Assembly (NCBI GenBank): GCA_951230915.1
Contig: OX579638.1
Location: 310,001-374,000, forward strand
Direction: 5' to 3'
DNA length: 64,000 bases
Origin: Antitrichia curtipendula
Lineage: Eukaryota; Streptophyta; Bryopsida; Hypnales; Leucodontaceae
Below the pieces are notes generated by a model that was not told the DNA's origin, did not search any database, and saw nothing but the letters and a program-made list of their open reading frames with translations. The translations under genes and the position numbers were made by a program. This document shows, in pieces, positions 10,970 to 21,295 of the stretch (positions are counted from its first letter, which is position 1; every line of letters starts with the position of its first letter).

Positions 10970-13185
10970 ATGATGATTCTCGTCCTTCTGATTTTTCTGA
11001 GGACAACGTGTCCGGAGGTGGTGACGAGTGTGACCAGCCGGCTCTCGATTCGAGACTAAACCCCTCGATCATTGATCCGCCACAGGTAGCGTCCCCAAAA
11101 TTGTTTCTCTTCTTAGAGCTCCAAGGAACTCTAATGTACTATGAGCCGCTCATTATCAAAGGGGCGAGTATGCATCAGAGGTCGCAAATAAGGGAGAGGC
11201 CTGGACTTAGGGAATTCTTGCAATTCTGTCAAAGGCAAGACATTGTAATCATTTTCTGGTCGGATCTACCCCTTCACATTCTGAAGCAGCGTCTACACAA
11301 TATGAAGTGGAAGGTGCCGGAGATCGATGACGATTGCAATGCCTTCGGACAGGAATGCTGTGACGAAAGCGCGTATCGAGATCCAAAAAGTCCAGGCCGT
11401 CCGATTTACTTGAAACGTCTTGCTCGAATTATCGCATCCCAACCGCTGCTGTACAACAATGGGGCATCGATCTACAATTCACTGATTGTAGATCACATAC
11501 CCTTTAGGAACGTCTTGAATCTGCCTTACAACGCAGTTCATCCAGCCGCTTGTACAATGTACTCGGAGAAATCTAAAAAGGCTGGGACACTCCCATTCCT
11601 CCAGTCTACGATGATATCGTTCATCGAGAAGTTTCTCTCGTCAGGACTCTCGGTCCCGGATTTCTGTGAAAGAAACTTGGCCATCGGGCTTCCGCGATGC
11701 ATGCCGAACTCTCCCTTGCATAATCTCTACGTCAAGGTTACGCCTGAGTGTCAGAAGGGATTTGAGGTGCCCTATTCGGAGGAGGAAGTACGTGCCATGG
11801 GAAGTACTAGCTGAGGACGCCCAGCAACCTTGCGGAGGAGGGCGCTTCGTCTATCGGCTGGCAGCCGACACAGATGTTGTAAATAGTGTATATGCTCTGT
11901 AGATATAGAATTTCTCTTCTAGACTTTGTAAATTTTTTGTGAAGACATTTTTGTAAGCCAAATACCTGTAATAAAGACATTACAGGTCGGGAATCCGGCT
12001 AGACAAGGCGGATGTCCCTCTCGCTCTCGAAGCATTCCAATGTTTCCTTCGAGAGTTTGATAGTTTGGCCACGGACATTGGAATCACGTGTCGTGGTTGT
12101 TTCAGGTGTAGGTGTTGAATCTCCACTGCACAGTCCATGCTACACGTAATGCCAGTTCAAAATGGTAGGTGGACGATTTCAGATAATGATTACGTGTAGC
12201 ATTGATTGTGCAGTGGAGGTACACCGCTTACACCCGGACTTCGGCAGTACAGGATTACAGGGTTGCTCTGTGACTTTGAACTCTCGAGGGATACATGGGA
12301 ATGCTTCCGGAGAGAGCGGCTCTGCCATGTTTGGCCGGGGATGTCTCCGTCTTTTTCAAATTTTGAACTCTCCAATATCTCGGCTACAGTTGAATGGATC
12401 ATGGAATGCTTGCTGCTTTACTGTTTGGGGTCAGGACTGCATATCGGCTGGCAGCCGATATAGTAGCTGCATGTATTCTCTGCTCTTTATATCGGTCTCT
12501 TAATCTTCGGGCTTCACATTTCTGTTCTGTTCAGGAGTCTACTAATGGTCAACCACATTCATTCAAGAAATGTGTCGTTCTTTGCGTCACGGGACTGCTT
12601 TGTTTTCTCGACACAAAGATCGAGGTGGACAAGTGGGACCCGCACAGAAACGTCATCAAAAGACCAGGGCTCGTAGCAATGTTCTCTACATTGTTTGAAA
12701 AGTTCCACGTTGGAATTTGGTCAAAGATGCCAATGAAACAACTTAGACCGTTGCTGGCGCACCTACTTCCAAAACATGTCATAGAAAGGATAGCATTTAT
12801 ATATGGCAGAGAATATTGTGTAGATAGTCAGAAGTTCCCGTGGTCATACAAAATGCTCGATACGCTTTTCAGAAAGGGACCATCCAAGGAAATCTGTTCA
12901 GCCGACCAAGTGCTCATGGTCGACGTTTGCCCACTTTCGCTCAGGAGGACACCGGATACGGCGTGCTACATTCCGCTGCCTTTTAGAGGAGATTTGGACT
13001 TCCCAAATGACAGTAGAGTTATTCCAAATATTTCAACAGACATTATACCATTCATTTATCCCTTGGAGGAGTATGAGTCAGTCTCGGAATACCTCAAAGT
13101 CGCAAAGAGGCCGGGACAGTTACACTATGAAGTTGCACAGTCCATCAAGTATGGGAAGCCTAGGTGGAAAGGGATTTTCTGGTAG
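10970..13185 (+). CDS. Tandem FCP1/HAD-phosphatase-like exons, catalytic motif degenerate
   Basis: Model: 10970-11787, intron 11788-12534 (GTACGT..TTCAG, phase 0), 12535-13185. The first half has LFLFLELQGTL where FCP1/SCP phosphatases carry DxDGT. It then has RPGLREFLQFC, IIFWSD and VDHIPFRNVLNLPYNA, in the family's order. The second half repeats the plan: LCVTGLLCFLD, KRPGLVAMFSTL, GIWSKMP and LMVDVCPLSLRRTPD. Both lack the nucleophile aspartate pair, so these are probably non-catalytic domains. If the first exon is not spliced it ends at 11814. An AATAAAG signal near 11,972 could then end a shorter transcript. The intron holds palindromes at 11854 and 12444. Upstream joining to the ParB/methylase-like gene is possible through the phase-1 junction at 10733/10970. 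Confidence in the fold is moderate; no function is claimed. Confidence 0.5.
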
Positions 13186-13809
13186 GAAATTCTACACTGT
13201 CAGTTGGCGGCCGATACACTTCTACAGGCGGGGCTCAGTTCTATGACATTTTCATATGTCATTTATCATCTGCTGGAGAGACTTCAGCTGCTGGAGGCAC
13301 TTCATTATATTTTTCACACGTTCCAGGTTTTTCGGCTTCATCGACATCCTAATTTTTTCGGCCTATGCTCAGGATTGTCTTGGAAGGTCACTAGGATATT
13401 CCCGGACACCGGATACTCATAACATGAACCATCATACCGGATGTAGGCAGTATGTTAGACTGATCTATAGTGAATTGCACTTCTTGCTGCAGATGGTTGT
13501 TTTTGCTGCCGGTGTAGATAGTTTAGGAATTCTACCTAGTTCAGACAATGAGTTCTGGCTTGCTTTGGAGTATCGGATGGCAGCCGACAATTGGCCCAGA
13601 ATTAGATCCCGTCTTTTTAGGAGCTTGTATGATAAGGATTTCTGTTGGTTACTCAACTGTTTATAAACTGGGTACTCTTATTCTTCATATCTTGTGGTGT
13701 TTTATTTCTCTGCATGCTGCTTTTATTTGTGTTCAATGCTTATTACTGCACTCAGAATATTGAATTCTAGTTTATCGGCTGTCTGCCGATTTAATTCTGG
13801 ACTGTGGAT

Positions 13810-13829
13810 TTGTCCATAATTAGTTAAAT
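13810..13829 (-). repeat. Right terminal inverted repeat core
   Basis: Exact reverse complement of 67-86. The last palindrome copy (degenerate, near 13,773) lies just inside it. AT-rich sequence without the palindrome follows immediately outside. Confidence 0.7.
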
Positions 13830-14133
13830 TTCTGTTTAATATACATTTTGTACGTTTGAAATGATTTGAAGCATATGGAATGAAAAATGTATGCATTCAT
13901 GAAGTTTGGAAATATGTATCATTTCTCAAATGTTTTGAAGTAAGAAGGTATGAATGGCCAAGAACTACAACGTTGACCTGAAATGTAGTAACGCATGTAT
14001 GAATATGAAAACATTTTTTTCTAATTCTTATTTTTTTTCCATTTCTGCCCCATCTTTTTTATGTTTTTACTTTTCCATTTTTTTGAACTTCCTTTTTCTA
14101 TGTTTTTTCGTTTTTTTTTCTTTTCGTTTTTTT

Positions 14134-14192
14134 TTCCTTTCCCCATTTTTTTTCCTTTCCCCATTTTTTTTCCTTTCCCCATTTTTTTTCCA
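14134..14192 (+). repeat. 18-bp pyrimidine tandem repeat
   Basis: About three copies of an ATTTTTTTTCCTTTCCCC unit follow one another inside a longer T-rich tract (14,020-14,210). Confidence 0.8.
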
Positions 14193-14234
14193 TTTATTTA
14201 TTTATTTATTTTTGGAGACATCTTCTGCATTTTA

Positions 14235-14440
14235 TATTTATTTTTTCTCAAAGAGTGATCAGTCCTTTGGATTGGAGTATATTTGTGAAAGGTCAATGAA
14301 ACTAGAAGGTAATGGACCGGGTTCAAATCCAGTGAGGCCCTGAATTATGCCAGTGGGGGCATTCTCTATACTTAGCTAAGTGTTCAGAGTTGATGTAGAG
14401 CACCTGTAGTGGAGGCTAGGTAATATCCAACTTTTTTTAG
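14235..14440 (+). repeat. Possible tRNA-derived (SINE-like) fragment
   Basis: GGGTTCAAATCC at about 14,313-14,324 matches the Pol III B box (GGTTCGANTCC) and is followed by AGTGAGGCCC. No good A box or T-stem/acceptor pairing was found, so this is not a tRNA gene. A SINE or tRNA-derived relic is possible; a chance match cannot be excluded. Confidence 0.25.
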
Positions 14441-16524
14441 GAGTATTCTTTGCTCAATGAATTATATTGTGTCCTACAGAGAATTTGTAATTGTGTATAC
14501 AGTAGAATTATAGTGGGTGAAAAAAGTCCTAAACTATACATACAAGTATCCAGGTCTTATCTTGTAGGAAATGCCAATTGCTAGTGCAAAAAAGTTTTAT
14601 AAATAAAATCCACGGTCATAGGGATAGCGGTAATAGGTCTCAAAATTTACTATAAATAGTAAGTCTTCTATCTTTGGACAAAATAATTGTTGATTTTTTT
14701 TTTGAGGGAATAAATTATCAACAAAAAAGTTTTCTAGGCTCAAGGCTCGCAAGCTCCACGCTCCATGCTCACATGCTAGCGTCGTTGCTACAAATTTAAA
14801 GACATTAGCATTAGAAGTTGACAATTTTTTATTCCAATAATGGTTTGCAATTTCAAGGTGACTTTAACCACCATTTGTGGAAAATTTAGGCACTAAAAAT
14901 CTTAAAGTTAAAATTTTTAACCTTGAACATCTGAATTGAGACTCTCCAAAAAAAATTTAGAAAAAAGGTTTGCATTCATTATAAACTTGTAAAATAGAAG
15001 TAAGTCAAAGATTGGACAAAATTCTAAATTGTAAATAGCTCTAACATGGAATTAAATCATTGTAATCCCAATGGTGAGATTATTTTGCAAACAAATTAAA
15101 TCCTATTATAAAAAATTAGAAAAATTAGAAAATTGCATGCAAATATGATTCTTCAAGGTTTTTTTAAAAAGATGCTTTGGTTGCCCCAAAAGCAAAATTG
15201 TCTATAATTTTCCACATTATCAGTCCAAATTCAATGAATCAAAGATTCACATATATACAAAAACGTTATCTTCCACAAAAATATGAAAAGCAAAAGAATT
15301 CAATTTCTTTTATTTTTTTTAAATGTGCCTACAACATTGCTTCTTAGACTTATAATGGCATAACTTTTATACCTATGCACCAATTGAAATAAAAATATAT
15401 TTTTGAAAAAGCTAATGTGGTTTTTTAAGTTTCAAAAAAATTTCAAAAAGTTTGGTCAAAATTTGAGGTCACACAAGCTTACTTGAAATTCCTATAGTCC
15501 CCCAACGGGACTTTTGGTCCTTTTAAAGTGCTACAATCTTCATGTTATATAAACTACAAAAAATCCAGAAGGAAGTTTACGCAAATTTTTTTTAAGCCTA
15601 GATTATATTTTAATATGTTTTCTAAACTTACAAAAATTATTATATTTAATTAAAAAAATTACATATGTCAATGAAATTTAGGATATGTTGTGGTACAAGT
15701 AACACATTTATGTAAAATTTCCTATTCGGAAATAGTTCCACAGCTTTTCAATAGTTGTTAGCAATTCCAAAAAAGCATCCCAACCTAGAAATGGGACAAG
15801 TCAACACCATTTCTTACTTCTTTTAAATATGTACTTAAAACTATTAAAAAAATATAAGTAATATGTAAAGAAAGATGATTACATAAAGTATTATTTCTAT
15901 TCATTTTACTTTATTGAATCATTTTACATATATTTTTTATTTTTATTTTTGTGTATTACTTTTATTTTTGGAATACTATTTTTACGTTAAAATAGTACTT
16001 TTACATTGGAGAATTATTTTTTTTTTTATTGGCTATCTATATATATGGAAGTTTGTAGTTTCTTTTTTATATGTTCTCTTTATATTTTTTTTAATATTTT
16101 GCACCCTTATCATTATACAAAGTATATATTTTCTTTGGTTGGTTGTTGATCAATTTTAATATAAAATGGCTTCTTTGTCAAATTCCAAAAGACAAAATCA
16201 CAAAAATTTGAAGAGTCATACAAATCCTAAAACACAAGAGTATGCCAAAGTGGAAGGGAGGAGACTTTTGGAAGATGAGAATCTATATGAGTTGGATTAT
16301 AAAGAAATGGGATCTATTGGCCAGATACACTTATTTTGCTCATCGTAAGCGTCAACGCCATTCTATAATGTATGTTATTCCTTTTGAATTCACATTAAGA
16401 AATCAAACTTTTAGGAAATTATTTGATGGAGAAGATGTTGATCTCTCTAAAGGTACAACTATACATGATTGTCATTGTAGTCTAGTTTTTTGGCTTTTAT
16501 TACTACTTTTTTGTTTTTTTTAGA

Positions 16525-16527
<3 letters not shown>

Positions 16528-16555
<28 letters not shown>
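16528..16555. repeat. TA dinucleotide microsatellite
   Basis: An uninterrupted run of about 14 TA units. Confidence 0.9.
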
Positions 16556-19092
16556 CTCATTCTATTTCTAGTATATAGTGGAAATAGAACTATATTTTAC
16601 CATATAAGTGTGAAATGGGTTAAGTAAGTAGTAATTAGGGGAAGGAATTAGTAATTAGAAAGATAAAGAAAAAGCAATAAAGAAAAAGAAAAAGAACCTA
16701 GGGTTTCAGGAGGCGTGCGAGAACGTTGCGTCGATAGCGAGTGCTGCGACCTCTCTGATCACCTCCAAAAATTCGACATTTATCTTCCTCCTTCTCTCAT
16801 TTTTCTCCCTGGCATGCTGTTCATCATTTTTCTTTTCCCTCCTACGCTGTTTTCTCGTTTTCATTTGTGCGTAATTTGGCGCTGTAAATGCATGATTTTA
16901 ATATAATCAGTGTGCGTTTATTTCAGTGCTGTGAATTTGGACGATTGTTGTTTGGGGCATGCAATTCGTGTTTGCTGAATGCATGTGTGTATTTGAAAGA
17001 TTGTATGCCTGTTGTTGAATTGTTTGGCTACTGTGTACACTGTAAGTTCCAGTGTTGGTGCCGAGTGGAAGATTGTGTGTTGCCAAGCGGATCACAGATC
17101 AAGTTATTACGGTGATTGCGGTGGGGAAAATGTTGATTAATTCGAAAACCTGTGGATGCTGGTGAAGAATTCTGTGCAGTAGATTGGTCGGAAGGTACCG
17201 ATGCAGGTTGGAGGAAAGTCCGCATAGGAAATTTGAGAGGAAAGGTCACATACAGTGTGTCAAAGTAATTTTGAATTAAGATTGCAGGTTCAAAATTCAG
17301 ATACCCAAAATCTCGACCAATGTCTTGAGATTTATGCTGTGAAGGTGAGAGAAGACACTAAGATCGATCAAGCTTCTACATGTGTGCACAGGCTGGTTTT
17401 AATTGGTTGATCAAATAAATTGAATATGATTACTTTGCTAGGATGCATTGTTAGAAGTTGATATGAGTGTGCATTGCGTTAGAAGTGGCTGAATTCAATT
17501 GGAATTTGTAGCCAGGTTGTAGATCAAAAATGTTACAGTCATAGTTTTGCAAAATCAGTGAATTTAGAACTGGAATAACTTCTTGTGTATAAGGAATCAG
17601 GAAGTGTAAATCATACTGTTGGAAAGAAGAAAAAATTTCAGTCAAGATAGACTCAAGAAATTCTCAAATCGGGCAAAAATTGCATGTGATATTAGACGTC
17701 GAAATCCAGTCTGTGCATACTGCGGGAAAGCATTAGGTTTGGGATTCAGGTCCCAAGTTAGAGGGAGGTGCCCAACGAGGACCCAAGTTAGAGTTGAGAC
17801 CTTGGGTGGATATCAATTGAAGTGTCGAAACCTCAATTGTCACCTGGTTCTTGAAACGAGTTGATACCTGACTAGAAGCCGGGGTCTGCCGAGTATCAAC
17901 CGATGTAAAAAATTAAAAAATTAAAAAATTAAAAGATAAAAATTAAAAGTTTAATAAAATATTTATGAAAAGAAAGACATATTGTCAAAAGGACTGATTA
18001 TTTGAGATTTCTTTAAGGTTTTGGTTGTAGGTTTAGGTGTTAGACCTAGATTCTAGTGTTTTTTTTTAGGTTGGTATTTAATTTTAGTAGACTTATTGTC
18101 CTAAGGTTGAGAAAAAGTGTGTTAGGAGTTTTGGTGGGTTTTGGGGTAAAATTACTAGTAACTTACTAATAAAGGGTAAAAACTAGTATAGAAAGAATTT
18201 TGATTGGATGGTTGTAAGTATAATGTTAAATGTGCTTGTATCGATTTGGGATTGTAGGTCGTTGCTAACCCTTGATATTGGCCATATTGGCCATATTGTC
18301 CTAGAGCCTTGAGGTGATTTATTGTAAGCCTTTCCAAACCCTTAAATCTAATTTGTTTTGAAATATTAAATACATATATTTGTACTATTTTCAAAGTACT
18401 ATAGTGGGCTGTACTAAAGTCTAAGTCCTGCAATGCATTCACTACAAGTTAGTCCACATTGAACTATTGTCCCAGAACTATTGTCACGAGCCAGTAGCAC
18501 ACTAGACAGGACTGTGACTGCATACATCAGTCAATAGCATCTACTAATGGACAGCTTGAGTATTACCTTGGGTTTTAGTGGGATTAAGAATGAATGTCTC
18601 TGAATTTTGCTCATTTATATATTGTGACCTTTAAACACATTACGCTAGCCTTACATAGTTCATTCCTTGGTGTTCGAACTCGGATTTAATTGAATAAGAT
18701 TAGATTCCGAAAAACTGTACTACTGTCATAAAATATACAATGATTGCCTTGATAGATATAAAAATGAAGGGAAGAGGTGTAAAATATGTTTAAATTGTGG
18801 GAGTACGAAAACCACTAAAACAACGCATTGACTTAGAAACAGGCAGGGTAGATTAGAATTTTTCAAAATTTTCGGATAAGATAGGACATTTAGGATCGGA
18901 AAGTAGAAATTCCGGAATAACCAATTTAGATAAATCTAAATTGATTACGGATGGTAAAGATCTGGGGTAGAATCGGAACCGGAATCCGGAAAGCCTAGAG
19001 GCTAGGATCCGACCTAGCCGAGTAGCGTACCGTTCGCGGGAACGGAACCCTAATCGCGTTCCCATCACAGGAACGTGAAGGCGGCGGGTTCG

Positions 19093-19101
19093 GGTATTTA
19101 A
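19093..19101 (+). promoter_or_regulatory. TATA-like box before the 19.2-kb ORF
   Basis: GTATTTAAGG lies about 160 bp upstream of the ATG at 19258, in a drop from GC-rich to mixed sequence. Placement fits a core promoter; no other element was identified. Confidence 0.35.
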
Positions 19102-19257
19102 GGACCACTGTTATCCTAATCCTCATCATTTGTCTTGCTAACTTTCAAGAACGCATAGTTGAGAGAAAGAGTGGTGAGATAGAGATCGGATAGGGAGTGA
19201 ACAATGAGGTCGGTGCCGATTGCACCGGATTAGGTCGTGTTCTGTTGTCCACGGACG

Positions 19258-21295
19258 ATGGCGGAAAGTTCAGATCCGAAAGCGGCGAAGTCGTTGGCGA
19301 TTTCCCGGATGGTGTACCCTGTCATTCCAACCGATGTAATCCACCGCAAGGAGTTAGAAGAAGATCTGACGCGGATAGGATGCATAGGATTACTGAACAG
19401 ATCGTGGAATATCAAGAGTGACAAACTGATTGAGGAGTTGGTCGTAGGAGTTCCCAATCAGTACGAGTTGACTGTGAGAGGTCGACCCGCGGCCTGGATT
19501 GATGAAGTCTGGACGGAAGTATACTCGTTTGGGAGAATCGGTTACGGATTAGCCGGCCGGAACGATAAATTCTGTCACGGAAAGTTTAGAGGTCCAGCCA
19601 ATCCGAAAGACGGATTCGCTGTTACGGAGTGCGCAGAACGAGAGGCATAAACAACTCCTGGAGTTTTTGATTCCGATCATGTATCCGAAAAAGCCTACTC
19701 GGGTTACCGTCACGGTGGCCAACACCATTTTCGGAGCATTAGAGGAAAGAGCGGTGCATTGGGGGAAGGTCATCGGGGGAGTCGTTTCCAAACTAGCGGA
19801 TCATGTGACGAAGGTTAAGTACAGTCCGATTAGCCCCTATCTATTCCATCTTTACCATCAGAAGGAGATCCTCACAGCGGCGGAAGTGGTCACGTATGAT
19901 ACCGGGTGCGAGATCCTTAAGTACGGTCTCACAGGAGAGATGGAGCCGGATCATTCGGATTCGGAAGAAGACGATCCGCCGGAGAAGAAGGAGGAGATCG
20001 CGGAACGGAAGGATAAGAGGCGGAAGTCAACCGACCCGGACTCGAGGGGGAAGGTGGTTTCACCGGATCGGGGAGAACCAAGCTTGAATCCGATGAGTGG
20101 AAGCAGTGGATCAGAGTTTTTCGACGTGGGTAGGGAGTGGATGAAGGAGGCTCGGCAGATGTATGATAACTTGGCAAAATATGTCGCCAAGATTTCCGAG
20201 GAGTTGAAGGTGAACCTGGAGGAGATCTTCGAAGAAATCCGCCGACGACCGAATCCGGAAGCATTGCGGGAGAAGGACAAGCAGATCCGGACCTTGGAGA
20301 AGGCCCAGGATAACTTTCAGTCACGGGCGAATTGGGCAGATGTGGAGTGCTCCAGCGCGAGGCAGAGAGAGAAGGAAGCACTTCAAGTGGTTCGGAATCT
20401 CAACGCGCTGATCTCGCAGCCCGCGGATACCATAACTAAGGCTTCTCTGTATGATGCCCAAGTGGTGAGCGAGAGTAATTTAACCGCATCGAAGATGCTG
20501 ATGATTCTCGTAGATTTTACAGCCCGGATTGAGAAGACGTTGAAGGAAATGCGCCAACTGGTGGGACGGGTTGATTCGGAACGCGCCATGGATTTCTCAG
20601 AGTTTCCGGAAATTCTCACTAATTTGTATTTGCAGACTTCAATCCGGGAAACCATGGGGATTCCAGCTCAGACGCAGTCTGTAGGGTAGGGGGCTTTACT
20701 TAAGCCACTGGATAGCTCCATCAGTCAAGGACGGATGCAGCCAATAAATCTGAATCTGGTACTTCAATCCGAGGGACAACCGAGCATTCTAGTGCAGGAG
20801 ATCAGTTCCGTTGAGGGAAGCGTTCAGTCGTCCCGACCAAGCGAATCGATGGCGGCTCTCGCATCCGGTTTAGCGACATTCTTCGCTTCCAGATCGGTAA
20901 CAGCTTTATCACCAAAACCAAGAGAGTTTGCAGTCCCTACTTCAAAGGCTCGGAGCGATTTGATCGAGAGAATTGGAGCGATGGCAAATCCGGCTCGTTC
21001 ACATCCGGAGGGTTTTACGCACATGCAACAGCCGTCGCCAAAACCGATTAGGGAGCCAGTTGCAATGGATGTGACCACACCGGAAACGGAACGAGAGATC
21101 GAAGAAATCAGCGAGTCGGAAGAAGAGGAGTTCCAAATGGATTCCGGATCGGATGAGGATGAGGATTCTCCTCTGAGAAATCGGCGTCCTCAAACGCGGG
21201 CTTTGGGGAAGACAACTCCCGCAAAGAAAACTGGTGGCAGGACACCTGCAAGTCAAAGTGGGAGCAGCGCGAAGAAACCAAGGAAGAAAAAATAG
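19258..21295 (+). pseudogene. Broken plant-transposon-type (Transposase_32-like) ORF
   Basis: The gene starts at the ATG at 19258. The first frame runs to a TAA near 19650, but the match continues one frame over. There, DSLLRSAQNERHKQLL flows into EFLIPIMYPKKPTRVT, TIFGAL, HWGKVIGG and SPYLFHLY. This order recalls the 'putative plant transposon protein' domain found as an extra ORF in plant LTR elements. So there is a frameshift (or an unrecognised small intron) at about 19,600-19,640. An acidic/basic linker and a coiled-coil-like region follow. A TAG at 20687-20689 is again followed by the same open frame to 21295, ending in a KKPRKKK nuclear-signal-like tail. The TCCGG-rich composition resembles the gypsy element further right. 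Confidence 0.5.

Larger units (their letters stand above)
400..13790. repeat. Dispersed palindrome family TCGGCTGNCAGCCGA
   Basis: Fifteen exact copies (7-bp arms, one central G or C) start at 844, 3143, 5215, 5315, 6564, 6622, 6678, 6733, 6790, 7743, 8351, 10488, 10881, 11854 and 12444. About fifteen degenerate copies lie near 405, 653, 759, 931, 3039, 4438, 4793, 6093, 6230, 6481, 8397, 9833, 13200, 13569 and 13773. The flanks often extend to TATCGG or GTCGG on the left and CCGACA or CCGATA on the right. Because the word is palindromic it has no strand. In open frames it translates as RLAAD, GWQPT, GCQPI or AGSR, so such peptides in predicted proteins are repeat signatures, not domains. Confidence 0.9.
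50..13845. mobile_element. Putative large DNA transposon (DUF7869 type) with cargo gene
   Basis: Two facts define this unit. A perfect 20-bp inverted repeat, ATTTAACTAATTATGGACAA, lies at 67-86 and, inverted, at 13,810-13,829. Between these ends, and nowhere else that I can see in the window, lie about 30 copies of the TCGGCTGNCAGCCGA palindrome. Inside are a minus-strand gene with an RNase-H-like transposase signature and a divergent plus-strand multi-exon gene. Outward of the 20-bp core the two ends share only weak similarity (both have a TGTAT..TTAA-like stretch), so the exact outer boundaries near 50 and 13,845 and the target duplication are not resolved. The assignment as one element is inference from ends plus repeat distribution. 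Confidence 0.6.
13830..18850. other. AT-rich stretch, no supported gene
   Basis: Long A/T runs and scattered short frames lie here, none with a recognisable domain. Included are a pyrimidine tandem repeat (14134-14192), a possible tRNA-derived fragment (14235-14440) and a TA microsatellite (16528-16555). At 16,690-16,780 a plant-style CTAGGGTTT leader precedes a somewhat GC-richer patch, but no convincing ORF follows. The small frames at 16,166-16,523 and 17,619-17,864 overlap in different phases or lack homology signals, so I do not call them. Confidence 0.5.

Noticed and set aside
16166..16523. Two overlapping small frames with a KRQRH stretch
   Set aside because: Different phases, no homology signal, AT-rich flanks; could be a relic exon but unsupported.
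17209..17223. GGAGGAAAGTCCG, resembling the conserved P4 motif of RNase P RNA
   Set aside because: No matching downstream conserved region or helices visible; plant nuclear genomes use protein-only RNase P; chance match.
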